From an uncultured Chryseobacterium sp. (GTDB taxonomy: Bacteria > Bacteroidota > Bacteroidia > Flavobacteriales > Weeksellaceae): a DNA stretch of 64,000 nt. This document shows, piece by piece, positions 1-7,879 of this stretch. Under the pieces are notes generated by a model. It did not search any database. It was not told the origin of the DNA and was given only the letters and a program-made list of their open reading frames with translations. Location: NCBI GenBank assembly GCA_913774355.1, contig CAJYGB010000008.1, positions 62,001 to 126,000 on the forward strand, given 5' to 3'. Positions within the stretch are counted from its first letter, which is position 1, and each line of letters opens with the position of its first letter. The position numbers and the translations under genes are program-made.

Positions 1-835
1 GATCAGGACCTATCTCATCTTTGGTGCCATTATTCTGATGTTCGTCGTATCGATCCTGATTATGTTCCTCACGCGGATTGCCTTTGTTTATGAAAAGCGG
101 CTGAATTCAGCCAATCAACAGATCCGTGAAAACCTGAATTTTAAAAACAGGATTTTGGGGATGCTGAGCCATGAACTTAGATCCCCACTGAAAATTATAG
201 GCCTTTTCATCAAGAGGATCAATAAAAAGACGGATGACGACCAGATCAAAGAATATCTGAAGTCGATCAGCTTTACCAACGACAGTCTTCTTATACAGGC
301 CAACCAGATCCTGGAATATACCAGGAACCAGGCTGTTGAAAATAAGCTGGTTCCCGTAGCGTTTAATCTTCAGGATGAAATTACCTCCATCCTTACTTCT
401 ATTGAACCGTATATAGAAACAAGAAATAACAAATTTGTGATCCACAAGAATCTGGATCCGGATCTTTCAGTCTATTCCGATAATAAAAAAATCAACCAGA
501 TTTTCATGAATATTCTGGGGAATGCCAATAAGTTTACGGAAAACGGACAGATCACCGTTGCTGTAAGTACAGAACGGTTGGACGACAATACGGTTTCTAT
601 GACGACAAAAATATCCGATAACGGAGCAGGAATTTCAAAACATGATCTTGAAAGGATCTTTGAACCTTATTACCAGGGCGTATTGTCGGAAGACGTAGAA
701 AACCTTGGGGCCGGGCTCGGATTAAGCCTCTGTAAAGAAATAGTGGAGTTGTATTCGGGGCATATCGAAGTAGAAAGCGAACAGGGGAAAGGAACAACGG
801 TAACTTTCACGGTTAATTTAAATCTTATAAAATGA
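1..835 (+). CDS. Sensor histidine kinase, 5' truncated by the window edge
   Basis: C-terminal part of a membrane-bound histidine kinase; the frame is open from base 2, so the true start lies outside the window. A hydrophobic segment at the visible N-terminus (FGAIILMFVVSILIMFLT) is probably the last membrane helix. The HisKA domain follows with the phosphoacceptor His in LSHELRSPLK, then a HATPase domain with the N box (NILGNANKF), the G1 box (DNGAGIS), the F box (FEPYYQG) and the G2 box (GLGLSLCKE). Its TGA overlaps the ATG of the next gene (ATGA), so the two are translationally coupled and form a two-component pair. The input signal cannot be told because the sensory part is missing. Confidence 0.93.
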   Translation, partial: IRTYLIFGAIILMFVVSILIMFLTRIAFVYEKRLNSANQQIRENLNFKNRILGMLSHELRSPLKIIGLFIKRINKKTDDDQIKEYLKSISFTNDSLLIQANQILEYTRNQAVENKLVPVAFNLQDEITSILTSIEPYIETRNNKFVIHKNLDPDLSVYSDNKKINQIFMNILGNANKFTENGQITVAVSTERLDDNTVSMTTKISDNGAGISKHDLERIFEPYYQGVLSEDVENLGAGLGLSLCKEIVELYSGHIEVESEQGKGTTVTFTVNLNLIK

Positions 836-1476
836 TTCAGCCAGATCAAAAAATAATCCGTTTCTTATTGGCAGATGACCATAGCCTTATACGGCAGGGC
901 CTCGTTTTTGTTTTGGAGGATATTGATATGGAATATGAAGTTTTTCAGGCCTCCAGCGTACAGCAGACTTTGGAATTCATTACCAGCCATCCTGTAGATA
1001 TTGCAATTATCGATGCCCATTTCCCGGATGGGAACAGCCTATCCATAATTCCTGAGCTGAAACGGCTCAGGCCTGAAATCAGGATTCTTATTTTTACGGG
1101 AATTGAGGAAGATGTGCATGCCTTAAAATTCATTAACGCCGGAGTGAACGGATTTCTGAGCAAACTGAATGAAGAGGATGAAATAAGGCGGGCCATTCTT
1201 AAAATAATTACACATGGTGAATATATATCGCCTAAAACCCAGGCTTTACTGATGAACTCACTGCATAACCGCAACCTGATCAGCCCTTTTTTATCCCTTA
1301 CGGAGAGGGAGTTTCAGATTGCTGAAATGTATGCGGAAGGACTGGGCAACCTTGAAATTGCCAACAGGCTGGATATTAAACAAAATACGGTAAGTACCAT
1401 TAAAAAAAGGATTTTTGACAAACTCAGAATAAACAATCTGGTTGAATTGATCGAGCTTTACAAGAATCACTGTTGA
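832..1476 (+). CDS. LuxR/NarL-type DNA-binding response regulator
   Basis: 214-residue response regulator partnered with the kinase it overlaps by 4 bases. The receiver domain (about 8-125) has the acidic pair D15/D16, phosphoacceptor D61 in IIDAHFPDG, T89 and K111. The C-terminal LuxR helix-turn-helix (about 150-210) begins LTEREFQIAEMYAEG and includes NTVSTIKKRIFDKL. It is expected to bind DNA as a phosphorylated dimer. The target is unknown; a perfect palindrome about 160 bp downstream is a candidate site, but that is inference only. Confidence 0.93.
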   Translation: MIQPDQKIIRFLLADDHSLIRQGLVFVLEDIDMEYEVFQASSVQQTLEFITSHPVDIAIIDAHFPDGNSLSIIPELKRLRPEIRILIFTGIEEDVHALKFINAGVNGFLSKLNEEDEIRRAILKIITHGEYISPKTQALLMNSLHNRNLISPFLSLTEREFQIAEMYAEGLGNLEIANRLDIKQNTVSTIKKRIFDKLRINNLVELIELYKNHC

Positions 1477-1634
1477 CCGGCAATAATTTTCATGCTTGTT
1501 GGAAAATAGCTTTGTATCGTTAATGATCCGCTAAAAATTATGGTTATTAAAAGCATTTGGCAGCTTCCGAATTTTACTGCAGCGTTTTTCCAGTCCTAAA
1601 ACAGGCATCCTTCTCCCTCTAAACCTTAATTTTT

Positions 1635-1652
1635 TGTAGATAAATATCTACA
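1635..1652. promoter_or_regulatory. Perfect palindrome, possible operator
   Basis: TGTAGATA-AA-TATCTACA: two perfect 8-bp arms around a 2-bp centre, about 35 bp upstream of the promoter at 1688-1714. The size and symmetry fit a dimeric regulator site. The regulator is unknown; the adjacent LuxR-type response regulator is one candidate. Confidence 0.4.
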
Positions 1653-1687
1653 ATGCCGGCGATATATATCTAAATGATTTATAGTGG

Positions 1688-1714
1688 TTGTAACTTGCTG
1701 GTAAAGTATCTTTG
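1688..1714 (+). promoter_or_regulatory. Bacteroidetes-type promoter
   Basis: TTG at 1688-1690, 16 bp, then TATCTTTG at 1707-1714, matching the -33 TTG / -7 TAnnTTTG consensus of the flavobacterial primary sigma factor. No gene starts closely downstream, so it may drive a non-coding RNA. Confidence 0.45.
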
Positions 1715-1941
1715 TAAAAGAATAATAAACAATTATTAACCTATATCCAAAGGTCTTTGATTCCGGACACAAATGATGATTCCTATACGGGACCAGAGAC
1801 TGAAACACACAAATGATTATATCTTATTGCAGGTCGAAAGATCTTCCGGTAGGATAATTTAAAGGGGGAGATATAATGAAGGGGCCTAAAAAAACACAAG
1901 TAATGAAAACAAGCCTCCGGAGCGTTCCGGAGGCTTTGTTT
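1715..1941 (+). ncRNA. Candidate small RNA between promoter and terminator
   Basis: Inferred only from a promoter-like element at the left and an intrinsic terminator at the right. The two short frames inside (29 and 40 codons) have no recognisable product, and the longer one runs through the terminator stem. It matches no RNA family I recognise. Confidence 0.25.
1911..1941 (+). terminator. Intrinsic terminator
   Basis: An 11-bp perfect stem AAGCCTCCGGA / TCCGGAGGCTT around the loop GCGT, followed by a T-rich tail (TGTTTTT). Confidence 0.85.
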
Positions 1942-2068
1942 TTAATTGCTGACCTTAGAAACAAAACGCAATTAAAAACATATATAAAAACCTGTTAATA
2001 ATATAATCAATTTAATAAAGGTCTATACCCAAAAGACAATTCTGTTCTGTGATTTATTACATCCAATA

Positions 2069-2100
2069 AAAAATACCCGCAGAGATTGCAGGTATTTTAT
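2069..2100 (-). terminator. Intrinsic terminator of the DUF3108 gene
   Basis: On the minus strand AAATACCTGC / GCGGGTATTT forms a 10-bp stem with one G-T wobble around AATCTCT, followed by a run of T. It lies just past the stop of the minus-strand gene. Confidence 0.75.
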
Positions 2101-2116
2101 AATTTTACTTTTGTTT

Positions 2117-2887
2117 TTAATTGGTAAACTTTAAAGGATATTTCACATTTTTGAAATCATCAATGCTTGCCTTTAAAGATCCTACGGCAATCTCTGCTTT
2201 CAGCAACATTGGTACATGGTTGGCATCATTGGAAACCCACATCGTTACGCCTTCCTTCTCTTTGAAAACCCTGCCGCTCTTAACGGAAGGAATGATCTTC
2301 AGACAATTGATGGTTCCGAATTTGGTCTTGAGATTTTCCGTTCCGGCTACCTTCAGCTGAAACGGAAACAACTCGTCATCGATCCAGACATTCATATTGA
2401 TTGTATTTCCTACTCTGAGTTCAGCCGGGCTTTTGCTCCTCAGATAGTAAAAACAGGAAAGCATATCCTGGACGCCTTTTACGGATTTGATCACTTTGGA
2501 TCCGTTGGCAGGCGTTTTCTTATCGGTTAAAACCAGTGTATTGTTGCTGTGATTGAAAACCGTTTCAAGATGCTGTCTGTAGCTGCCTTCCTTTACATTT
2601 CTTACGTAAAAGCTCGGAAGCTCCGTCTGCATGTTGATATAGCTTTCATAAAAATCATCTACTTTAAAGAAGGCTTTTACTGCCCCCGTAGTTTGTCCCG
2701 TACCCCTTACATGAAGATGAGGTACCCCTTTATACATGGTTTTCTGTGCGGTAAGGTTGGCGCTTCCGGCATTCAGGAAACCATAATGGATTCTCAGGGT
2801 AATAGACTCGCCGTCAGCAATATTGGTAATCTGGCCGAAGCTCAGACAGAATATAAAAAGGGAAATTACATTAAAAAATTTCTTCAT
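2117..2887 (-). CDS. DUF3108 domain-containing exported protein
   Basis: 256-residue protein with a signal peptide (MKKFFNVISLFIFCLSFGQ) and a DUF3108-like body. Recognisable parts are the N-terminal ITLRIHYGFLNAGSANL strand, a central QDMLSCFYYLRSK segment, and FPFQLKVAGTENLKTKFGTINCLKI followed by a VTMWVSND element. The family is periplasmic or outer-membrane associated and common in Bacteroidetes; its biochemical role is not established. It is divergent from the ferredoxin reductase gene across a 153-bp spacer and ends at its own terminator. The family assignment is fairly secure; the function is unknown. Confidence 0.85.
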   Translation of the reverse strand: MKKFFNVISLFIFCLSFGQITNIADGESITLRIHYGFLNAGSANLTAQKTMYKGVPHLHVRGTGQTTGAVKAFFKVDDFYESYINMQTELPSFYVRNVKEGSYRQHLETVFNHSNNTLVLTDKKTPANGSKVIKSVKGVQDMLSCFYYLRSKSPAELRVGNTINMNVWIDDELFPFQLKVAGTENLKTKFGTINCLKIIPSVKSGRVFKEKEGVTMWVSNDANHVPMLLKAEIAVGSLKASIDDFKNVKYPLKFTN

Positions 2888-2999
2888 AAGTACAATTTTA
2901 CAAAAAGGTTACCAATTTTAGATTAAAAAAAATGCCAAAGGTTTGATAAATCTCAGTTTTTTATTTAGACTGAATTAAATAGCCTTCGCATTAAATTAG

Positions 3000-3007
3000 T
3001 AAATTTG
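3000..3007 (+). promoter_or_regulatory. -7 element for the ferredoxin reductase gene
   Basis: TAAATTTG fits TAnnTTTG and lies 33 bp before the ATG. No clear -33 TTG was picked out. Confidence 0.45.
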
Positions 3008-3040
3008 CATTCACAAGTATAATTAAATTATCTTATAAAT

Positions 3041-4096
3041 ATGATAACGACCGATATATTGATCATAGGAGCCGGCCCGACTGGACTTTTTGCTGTATTT
3101 GAAGCAGGTTTACTGAAAATGAAGTGCCATATCATCGATGCGCTTCCTCAACCGGGAGGACAATTGGCGGAACTGTATCCTAAAAAACCTATTTTCGATA
3201 TTCCGGGTTATCCTTCCGTAAATGCGGGAGAACTGGTCGATAATCTGATGGAGCAGATCAAGCAGTTCCAGCCGGGATTTACCCTGGGTGAAACGGCTGT
3301 TTCCTATACCAAAGTAGATGAAGAATGGTTTGAAGTGGTTACCAACAAAGGTACAGTGCACAGAGCAAAAGCAATCGCTATTGCCGGTGGCCTTGGTACT
3401 TTTGAACCTAGAAAGCCAACCATTGAAAATGTTGCGGATTACGAGGAAAAAGGCCTTGAATATTTCGTAAAAGAACCTGAGCATTTCAGAAATAAAAAAG
3501 TGGTAATCGCCGGGGGTGGAGATTCAGCTCTGGACTGGAGTATCTTCCTCTCCAATGTAGCCAGCGAAGTAACGCTTATCCACAGAAGAAACGAATTCCG
3601 CGGAGCTTTAGACTCGGTAGAAAAAGTTCAGGATCTGAAAAACCAGGGAAAAATCAAACTGATTACACCCGCTGAAGTAACTGCAATAAAAGGAGAAGGC
3701 AAAGTGGAAGCCATTACCGTGGCAGTAGACGGGCAGGATCCTTACGATATGGAAACGGATTATTTTATCCCGTTATTCGGACTTACCCCTAAATTGGGCG
3801 AGATCGGAAACTGGGGACTGAATATCGAGAAAAATGCTATTGTGGTAAATAATGCTTTGGATTATCAGACCAATATTGATGGAATTTACGCGATCGGGGA
3901 TATCAATACTTATCCGGGCAAATTAAAGCTGATCCTTTGCGGATTCCACGAAGCGACATTAATGTGCCAGAGTGTGTACAACCGGCTGAATCCTGGTAAA
4001 AAGTTCGTACTAAAATACACAACGGTGAGTGGAGTAGACGGTTTCGACGGAAGCCGTAAAGAAGCTGAGAAAGCGGTTGTGAAAAAAATTGACTAA
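3041..4096 (+). CDS. Ferredoxin--NADP+ reductase, thioredoxin-reductase-like type
   Basis: 351-residue flavoprotein of the YumC/TrxR-like class, moving electrons between NADPH and ferredoxin in the cytoplasm. The FAD-binding motif is at the N-terminus (ILIIGAGPTGLFA), followed by PQPGGQLAELYP. The NADPH site is KKVVIAGGGDSALDW with the HRRNEFRGA segment that contacts the phosphate. A C-terminal FAD motif GIYAIGDINTYPGK is present. The CxxC redox pair of true thioredoxin reductases is absent. A 2Fe-2S ferredoxin follows after 54 bp, which strongly supports a reductase-ferredoxin pair. The length is normal for the family. Confidence 0.93.
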   Translation: MITTDILIIGAGPTGLFAVFEAGLLKMKCHIIDALPQPGGQLAELYPKKPIFDIPGYPSVNAGELVDNLMEQIKQFQPGFTLGETAVSYTKVDEEWFEVVTNKGTVHRAKAIAIAGGLGTFEPRKPTIENVADYEEKGLEYFVKEPEHFRNKKVVIAGGGDSALDWSIFLSNVASEVTLIHRRNEFRGALDSVEKVQDLKNQGKIKLITPAEVTAIKGEGKVEAITVAVDGQDPYDMETDYFIPLFGLTPKLGEIGNWGLNIEKNAIVVNNALDYQTNIDGIYAIGDINTYPGKLKLILCGFHEATLMCQSVYNRLNPGKKFVLKYTTVSGVDGFDGSRKEAEKAVVKKID

Positions 4097-4150
4097 ATTT
4101 GTTGCCGTTGAAGGTCGTGCCATCAACAGATAACATAAGAATCAATAGAA

Positions 4151-4480
4151 ATGAGCGATATAAACATAAAGATCACCGACCGTGAAGGCGTGACCCACGA
4201 TATTGTAGCCCCAACGGATATGTCCATGAATTTAATGGAGATCATCCGTTCATACGAACTGGCGGAAGAGGGAACCATCGGGGTTTGCGGAGGAATGGCC
4301 ATGTGTGCGTCTTGTCAGGTATATGTGATTAATGATCCTGGGCTGGAGCCGATGGGTGATGAAGAAGATGCGATGTTAGGAGAGGCGTTCCATGTAGAAA
4401 GCAACAGCAGATTGGGTTGCCAGTTGCACATCGTTCCTGAAATGGAAGGGCTGGAAGTAGCAATAGCTCCTTATCCTTAG
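4151..4480 (+). CDS. 2Fe-2S ferredoxin, adrenodoxin type
   Basis: 109 residues. The cluster ligands are C46, C52, C55 (C-x5-C-x2-C in VCGGMAMCASC) and C90 (LGCQL), the adrenodoxin/Isc ferredoxin pattern. The acidic stretch around 70-76 (DEEDAM) is the usual docking surface for reductases. It sits directly downstream of a ferredoxin-NADP reductase and ends at a terminator, so the two probably form one transcript. Possible clients are P450s, Rieske oxygenases or iron-sulfur assembly; none is adjacent. Confidence 0.92.
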   Translation: MSDINIKITDREGVTHDIVAPTDMSMNLMEIIRSYELAEEGTIGVCGGMAMCASCQVYVINDPGLEPMGDEEDAMLGEAFHVESNSRLGCQLHIVPEMEGLEVAIAPYP

Positions 4481-4503
4481 TAGAATTTTAAATTTAAATA
4501 TAA

Positions 4504-4537
4504 AAACCTCCCGGAGATTGCTTCAGGAGGTTTTTTG
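4504..4537 (+). terminator. Intrinsic terminator between convergent genes
   Basis: AACCTCC ... GGAGGTT stem followed by TTTTTT, between the ferredoxin stop and the stop of the opposite-strand RelA/SpoT gene. It may serve both directions. Confidence 0.7.
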
Positions 4538-4541
4538 TTTG

Positions 4542-5543
4542 TCATCTTGTATTGTGCTTGCTCTGAAAGTAATGGATCAGCCATAGTATGGGTGCACCCT
4601 GCGGAATGGCGAATTTAATGCTCCGGTCGGTCAGGTTTTTATTCACCGACTTCAGATAGCTGATTTCGCTGGTGATGATCTCGTCTTTATGCTGCAAAAG
4701 CTGGTCCTCAAGCTGTATAAGGTTCAGAATTCCCAGGTCTTTAAGCTGTGCCGGGAAATGGTTTGCCGAAATATAAGCGGTATCGAATCTTGATTGGCCC
4801 GGTGTTCTGAGTGCTTTTCTCACCTTGCCTTCAATCTCGCGCAGCAGCGGATTCTTTTTTACGAAAGCAATAATCGTTGATTCATTGATGTTAATCAGTT
4901 CCCGCTTGTTCTTCAGGTTCTTGCTTACCGAATTCTCAAACTCATGAATTTCTTTTTTAAGCTTGGTAAATTCAATGTCTGCCTGTTCCAGAAGGGCTGC
5001 CACCCGATAGAAGGTGCGCTGTGCTTTTTCAGGAATGTCGGTCACCGATTTATAGCCCAGATCATGCTCTATTTCTGCCCATGAATGCTGGAGAATGCTT
5101 CTGAGCTGAATTTCAAACCTGATCTCTTTGTAATCAGCATATTCTTTCGACTTTGCTTTCTGGTCATTAACCTGCAGGATAAAATGAATGCTTTTGTATC
5201 CGAACTTATCAATCTCGATATGTCCTTTATCAACGGAATTGCTCCAGTCGACCGTAAATTCACGATTAAGGACCTCCTCAATTTTAGAGATGTCGTCTTC
5301 AAAATAAGTGATGACCCTTAATCCTAAAATATCGGTAATCTCATTAAGACTTTTGTATTTGTCTTTTTTGATGATCTTCTGGGCAAGACTTGCTTTGGTC
5401 TTTACTCTACCCGTAATCTGATGGATGGGGATTTTCCTGCATGATCTTCTTAACAGCTGTTCCACTTTGGAGCCTAAAGCGGAATATAGGGAATAACACT
5501 CTCTATATTCTGCCAGGATTTTATTAAGGTATTCTTCAGCCAT
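4542..5543 (-). CDS. RelA/SpoT-type (p)ppGpp synthetase, long small-alarmone-synthetase form
   Basis: 333 residues with a single nucleotidyltransferase domain and no HD hydrolase or regulatory TGS/ACT domains. Synthetase motifs in order are RVKTKASLAQKI (about 46-57), ITDILGLRVITYFEDDI (about 69-85), FGYKSIHFIL, then the catalytic Glu in FEIQLRSILQHSWAEIEHDL with the following GYKS. A C-terminal extension of about 130 residues makes it longer than housekeeping small synthetases. Such enzymes make (p)ppGpp; some relatives (toxSAS, CapRel) are toxins that make (pp)pApp or pyrophosphorylate tRNA. No intact antitoxin gene is visible; a broken 40-codon frame lies just upstream, followed by a broken RES-domain gene. 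Housekeeping alarmone synthetase versus toxin cannot be settled here. Confidence 0.85.
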   Translation of the reverse strand: MAEEYLNKILAEYRECYSLYSALGSKVEQLLRRSCRKIPIHQITGRVKTKASLAQKIIKKDKYKSLNEITDILGLRVITYFEDDISKIEEVLNREFTVDWSNSVDKGHIEIDKFGYKSIHFILQVNDQKAKSKEYADYKEIRFEIQLRSILQHSWAEIEHDLGYKSVTDIPEKAQRTFYRVAALLEQADIEFTKLKKEIHEFENSVSKNLKNKRELININESTIIAFVKKNPLLREIEGKVRKALRTPGQSRFDTAYISANHFPAQLKDLGILNLIQLEDQLLQHKDEIITSEISYLKSVNKNLTDRSIKFAIPQGAPILWLIHYFQSKHNTR

Positions 5544-5653
5544 ATTTATGAACCCGTATTTTAAATGAATAAATTTTAATGAATTGTATCACTTATGGAA
5601 GCTGCAAATTTTGCGCTAAATGGAAATTTTTAGATTTGGATTAAAAAGAATGA

Positions 5654-5776
5654 TCATTTTAAATTTCCGCTGAAATCCTTCTCAACAGCCGTTGCTTTGT
5701 AATTCCTCGTCAATTCCAGCAATTATTCAATGGTCTTATTGCTATGTAGAATACCTTTTTTAAAGCTTTTATCCAT
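5654..5776 (-). pseudogene. Short broken ORF upstream of the RelA/SpoT gene
   Basis: Reads MDKSFKKGILHSNKTIE, then a TAA at codon 18, then continues in the same frame LLELTRNYKATAVEKDFS to a TGA at codon 41. A CAA-to-TAA change would restore it. I do not recognise the product. It lies 110 bp upstream of the RelA/SpoT start on the same strand and overlaps an imperfect inverted repeat. It may instead be chance; confidence is low. Confidence 0.3.
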
Positions 5777-5815
5777 TATCGTCTAAACCTTTCGAATAAG
5801 ACGATCATAAAAGGC
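5764..5815. repeat. Imperfect inverted repeat
   Basis: AGCTTTTAT and ATCGTCT on the left match AGACGAT and ATAAAAGGCT on the right, with a 5-base asymmetry. It could be a hairpin or the end of a lost mobile element. There is no T-tail typical of a terminator. Confidence 0.35.
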
Positions 5816-5959
5816 TTTTGCTCTCTAGCAAACCGATCAATGTATGTCGCTGAAACTATAAATAATTCAAATATAAAAGTTGTAAGTGAAGTAAAACAAT
5901 TAGTAATATTTAATAAGAAATTTATTTTAAATTCTCAAATAGATTTTTTTAATATGATA

Positions 5960-7147
5960 TCACTTTAAAAAGTTAAGTTCCTTTTCTTCTAAAATTTTTT
6001 CAATATTGCCAAAGATAGAATTTTCATATTCTGTTTCAAATACTTTCGATATTATCTTATTTTTTAAAATACTTTCAATCTGAAAATTTATTGGTTCTGT
6101 ACAAGAGATTTTATTGATGCTTTCTTTACAATATCCGAAAGGCTTTACAACTCTCGTTGGTATAACATAATTTATTAATTTTATTTCGGAACCATCTTTC
6201 TTGTGAAATTTATCTTTAAGTAATACATCTTTAGTAGATAAGAATTTTATTCCATCATAAGAATTTCCTATGCTATCGGTTATGAGCCACTCTAATAAGA
6301 GTTGAAGAAAAATATACTCAGGTTTAAAAACTGAATTTTTATAAAATGTTCTTACACTACAACAAAAAATGATTGGCCAAATTGTTAGATAGTCACTAAT
6401 ATAATATTCTATTGCTTTAGCTTGAGATTCATAAGCAAAATCTACTAATTTTAATTTTGAATATGTTAGTTTAATCGCATCATCTACAAAAGATGGAGAA
6501 ATAGATAAATCTATAAAACGATGTCCGGTTAAATTAAACTTTGATATAAAACAGTCTTCGATTTTGGGCCTATTTAGTTCTTCCCAGCTACAGTAAACGC
6601 TATTAGCAAAATATAAACAAGGTCAACCACTCAAGCTAAATCGACTATTTCCAATTAAATGCCTTTTTTCAAATGGGACATGAAATAAATCTTTTCCTGT
6701 ATAATTAGTATTAAATATGTTATCATTAACTCTCATCCGATAAACAAAATCACTTTCAGCTCTGTTATAATAATGATTAGTAAATTCGCTAAAAGTTGTA
6801 AATGAAAATGCAGACCTGTGAAGAATTTCTTCTGATAATATTTTGTAAGCTATTGCTCTTTTTCCAGAAATTCCTAGTTCAATTACTTCTATAAATTTTT
6901 TATAATACTTTATTGTATCTTCAATTATTGCAACTTTTATAAATGTTTTATCTTGATTCTTAATTAGGCTTTTTAAGTGTGAAATTACATTTTAAATATT
7001 TATGGTTATGTGTTTTAAAAAATCTTTGCCATCCCATTCAGAAATAGTTTTGAAATATTCAGAGTTGAAGATTTCTAAATATGGTTTATATGAGTTAATT
7101 AATTCATTTAATTCTTTTTTATCATATAGAGGATTTCTATGAATCAT
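5960..7147 (-). pseudogene. RES-domain protein gene with two in-frame stop codons
   Basis: From ATG at 7147 the frame reads 395 codons to a TGA at 5960, interrupted only by TAA at codon 52 (6992-6994) and TGA at codon 175 (6623-6625). No frameshift is needed. The text around the second stop, HVPFEKRHLIGNSRFSLSG-stop-PCLYFANS then YCSWEEL, is the hallmark of RES-domain proteins, in which the stop replaces what is probably Trp (TGG to TGA). RES toxins degrade or phosphorolyse NAD+. The stretch is much richer in A+T than its neighbours, which suggests horizontal acquisition followed by decay. Two nonsense codons make an active product unlikely, although sequencing error or recoding cannot be excluded. 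Confidence 0.75.
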
Positions 7148-7195
7148 ACTTTAGTTATTTTATAAAATTATAAGAATAATAATGCTAGAGTTTTA

Positions 7196-7801
7196 CTAAT
7201 AAACTAATTTAAATATTTTTAAACCTCCCCCCTTCGTAATCCATTTGCCCACTGTCGGCGCCTTATAATTTCTCATTATTTCAAGCAATTCTTCAGTGTT
7301 GTCGCTGATCAGCAGCATATCCCGGTTGACCTGTTTTAAAAAACCTTTATCCACCATTGTCTGAACCATTCTAATAAGGTCATCATAAAAGCCATCAATA
7401 TTCAGAATTCCAATCGGTTTTTGATGAAGACCGAGCTGCGCCCAGGTAATCATTTCAAAGAATTCTTCCAGCGTTCCGTAGCCTCCGGGAAGAACGATCA
7501 CGCCGTCGCAGAGATCATTCATTTTGGTTTTTCTTTCGTGCATGGTTTCCACGAGAATGAGTTCGGTCAGTTGTTTGTGGGCAATTTCTTTCGATTGTAA
7601 AAAATGGGGGAGAACACCGATAACTTTCCCGTTGGAATTCAACGCTCCATCTGCCACAGCACCCATAAGGCCGACATCTGCTCCGCCATATACCAATTGG
7701 ATGTCCTGTCTGGCCAGGGTTTGTCCCAATAAGGTTGCCTGTTCTTTATAAATATCGTCCGAACCGAAACTCGATCCGCAGAATACGGTAATGCTTTTCA
7801 T
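7196..7801 (-). CDS. LOG family protein (TIGR00730 nucleotide 5'-monophosphate phosphoribohydrolase)
   Basis: 201-residue Rossmann-like cytoplasmic enzyme of the LONELY GUY / YvdD group. It carries the family motif PGGYGTLEE (105-113) and the conserved Arg in HERKTKM (R90), plus the nucleotide-binding start VFCGSSFGSD and YGGADVGLMG. Relatives cleave AMP-type nucleotides, and cytokinin nucleotides in plant-associated organisms, to base and ribose 5-phosphate. A basic tail (WITKGGGLKIFKLVY) is less conserved. It sits alone, downstream of the PepD gene on the same strand but separated by a terminator. Confidence 0.9.
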   Translation of the reverse strand: MKSITVFCGSSFGSDDIYKEQATLLGQTLARQDIQLVYGGADVGLMGAVADGALNSNGKVIGVLPHFLQSKEIAHKQLTELILVETMHERKTKMNDLCDGVIVLPGGYGTLEEFFEMITWAQLGLHQKPIGILNIDGFYDDLIRMVQTMVDKGFLKQVNRDMLLISDNTEELLEIMRNYKAPTVGKWITKGGGLKIFKLVY

Positions 7802-7825
7802 GATTTAATTTTAGATAAATAAAAC

Positions 7826-7858
7826 AAAAATATCCAAAATCAAAAGACTTTGGATATT
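7826..7858 (-). terminator. Intrinsic terminator of the dipeptidase gene
   Basis: On the minus strand AATATCCAAA / TTTGGATATT is a perfect 10-bp stem with a 10-base loop followed by TTTGTTTTATTT. Confidence 0.75.
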
Positions 7859-7879
7859 CAGTATAGCAATTTTAGAATT

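Larger units (their letters stand above)
1477..2116. other. 640-bp spacer with palindrome, promoter and terminator, no convincing gene
   Basis: There is no gene-length frame here. The spacer holds, in order, an 18-bp palindrome, a Bacteroidetes-type promoter and a strong terminator, followed by the terminator of the opposite-strand DUF3108 gene. Promoter and terminator are about 200 bp apart and would bound a transcript of roughly 1720-1940, which could be a small RNA. Confidence 0.5.

Noticed and set aside
1876..1998. 40-codon frame with a GGGGGAG sequence just upstream of its ATG
   Set aside because: It runs through the stem of the terminator at 1911-1941, has no recognisable product, and strong Shine-Dalgarno sequences are not used by this lineage.
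5960..7147. Reading the RES region as an intact gene with TGA recoded (Trp or selenocysteine)
   Set aside because: A TAA stop is also present at codon 52 and other genes in the window use TGA as a normal stop, so recoding is not supported.
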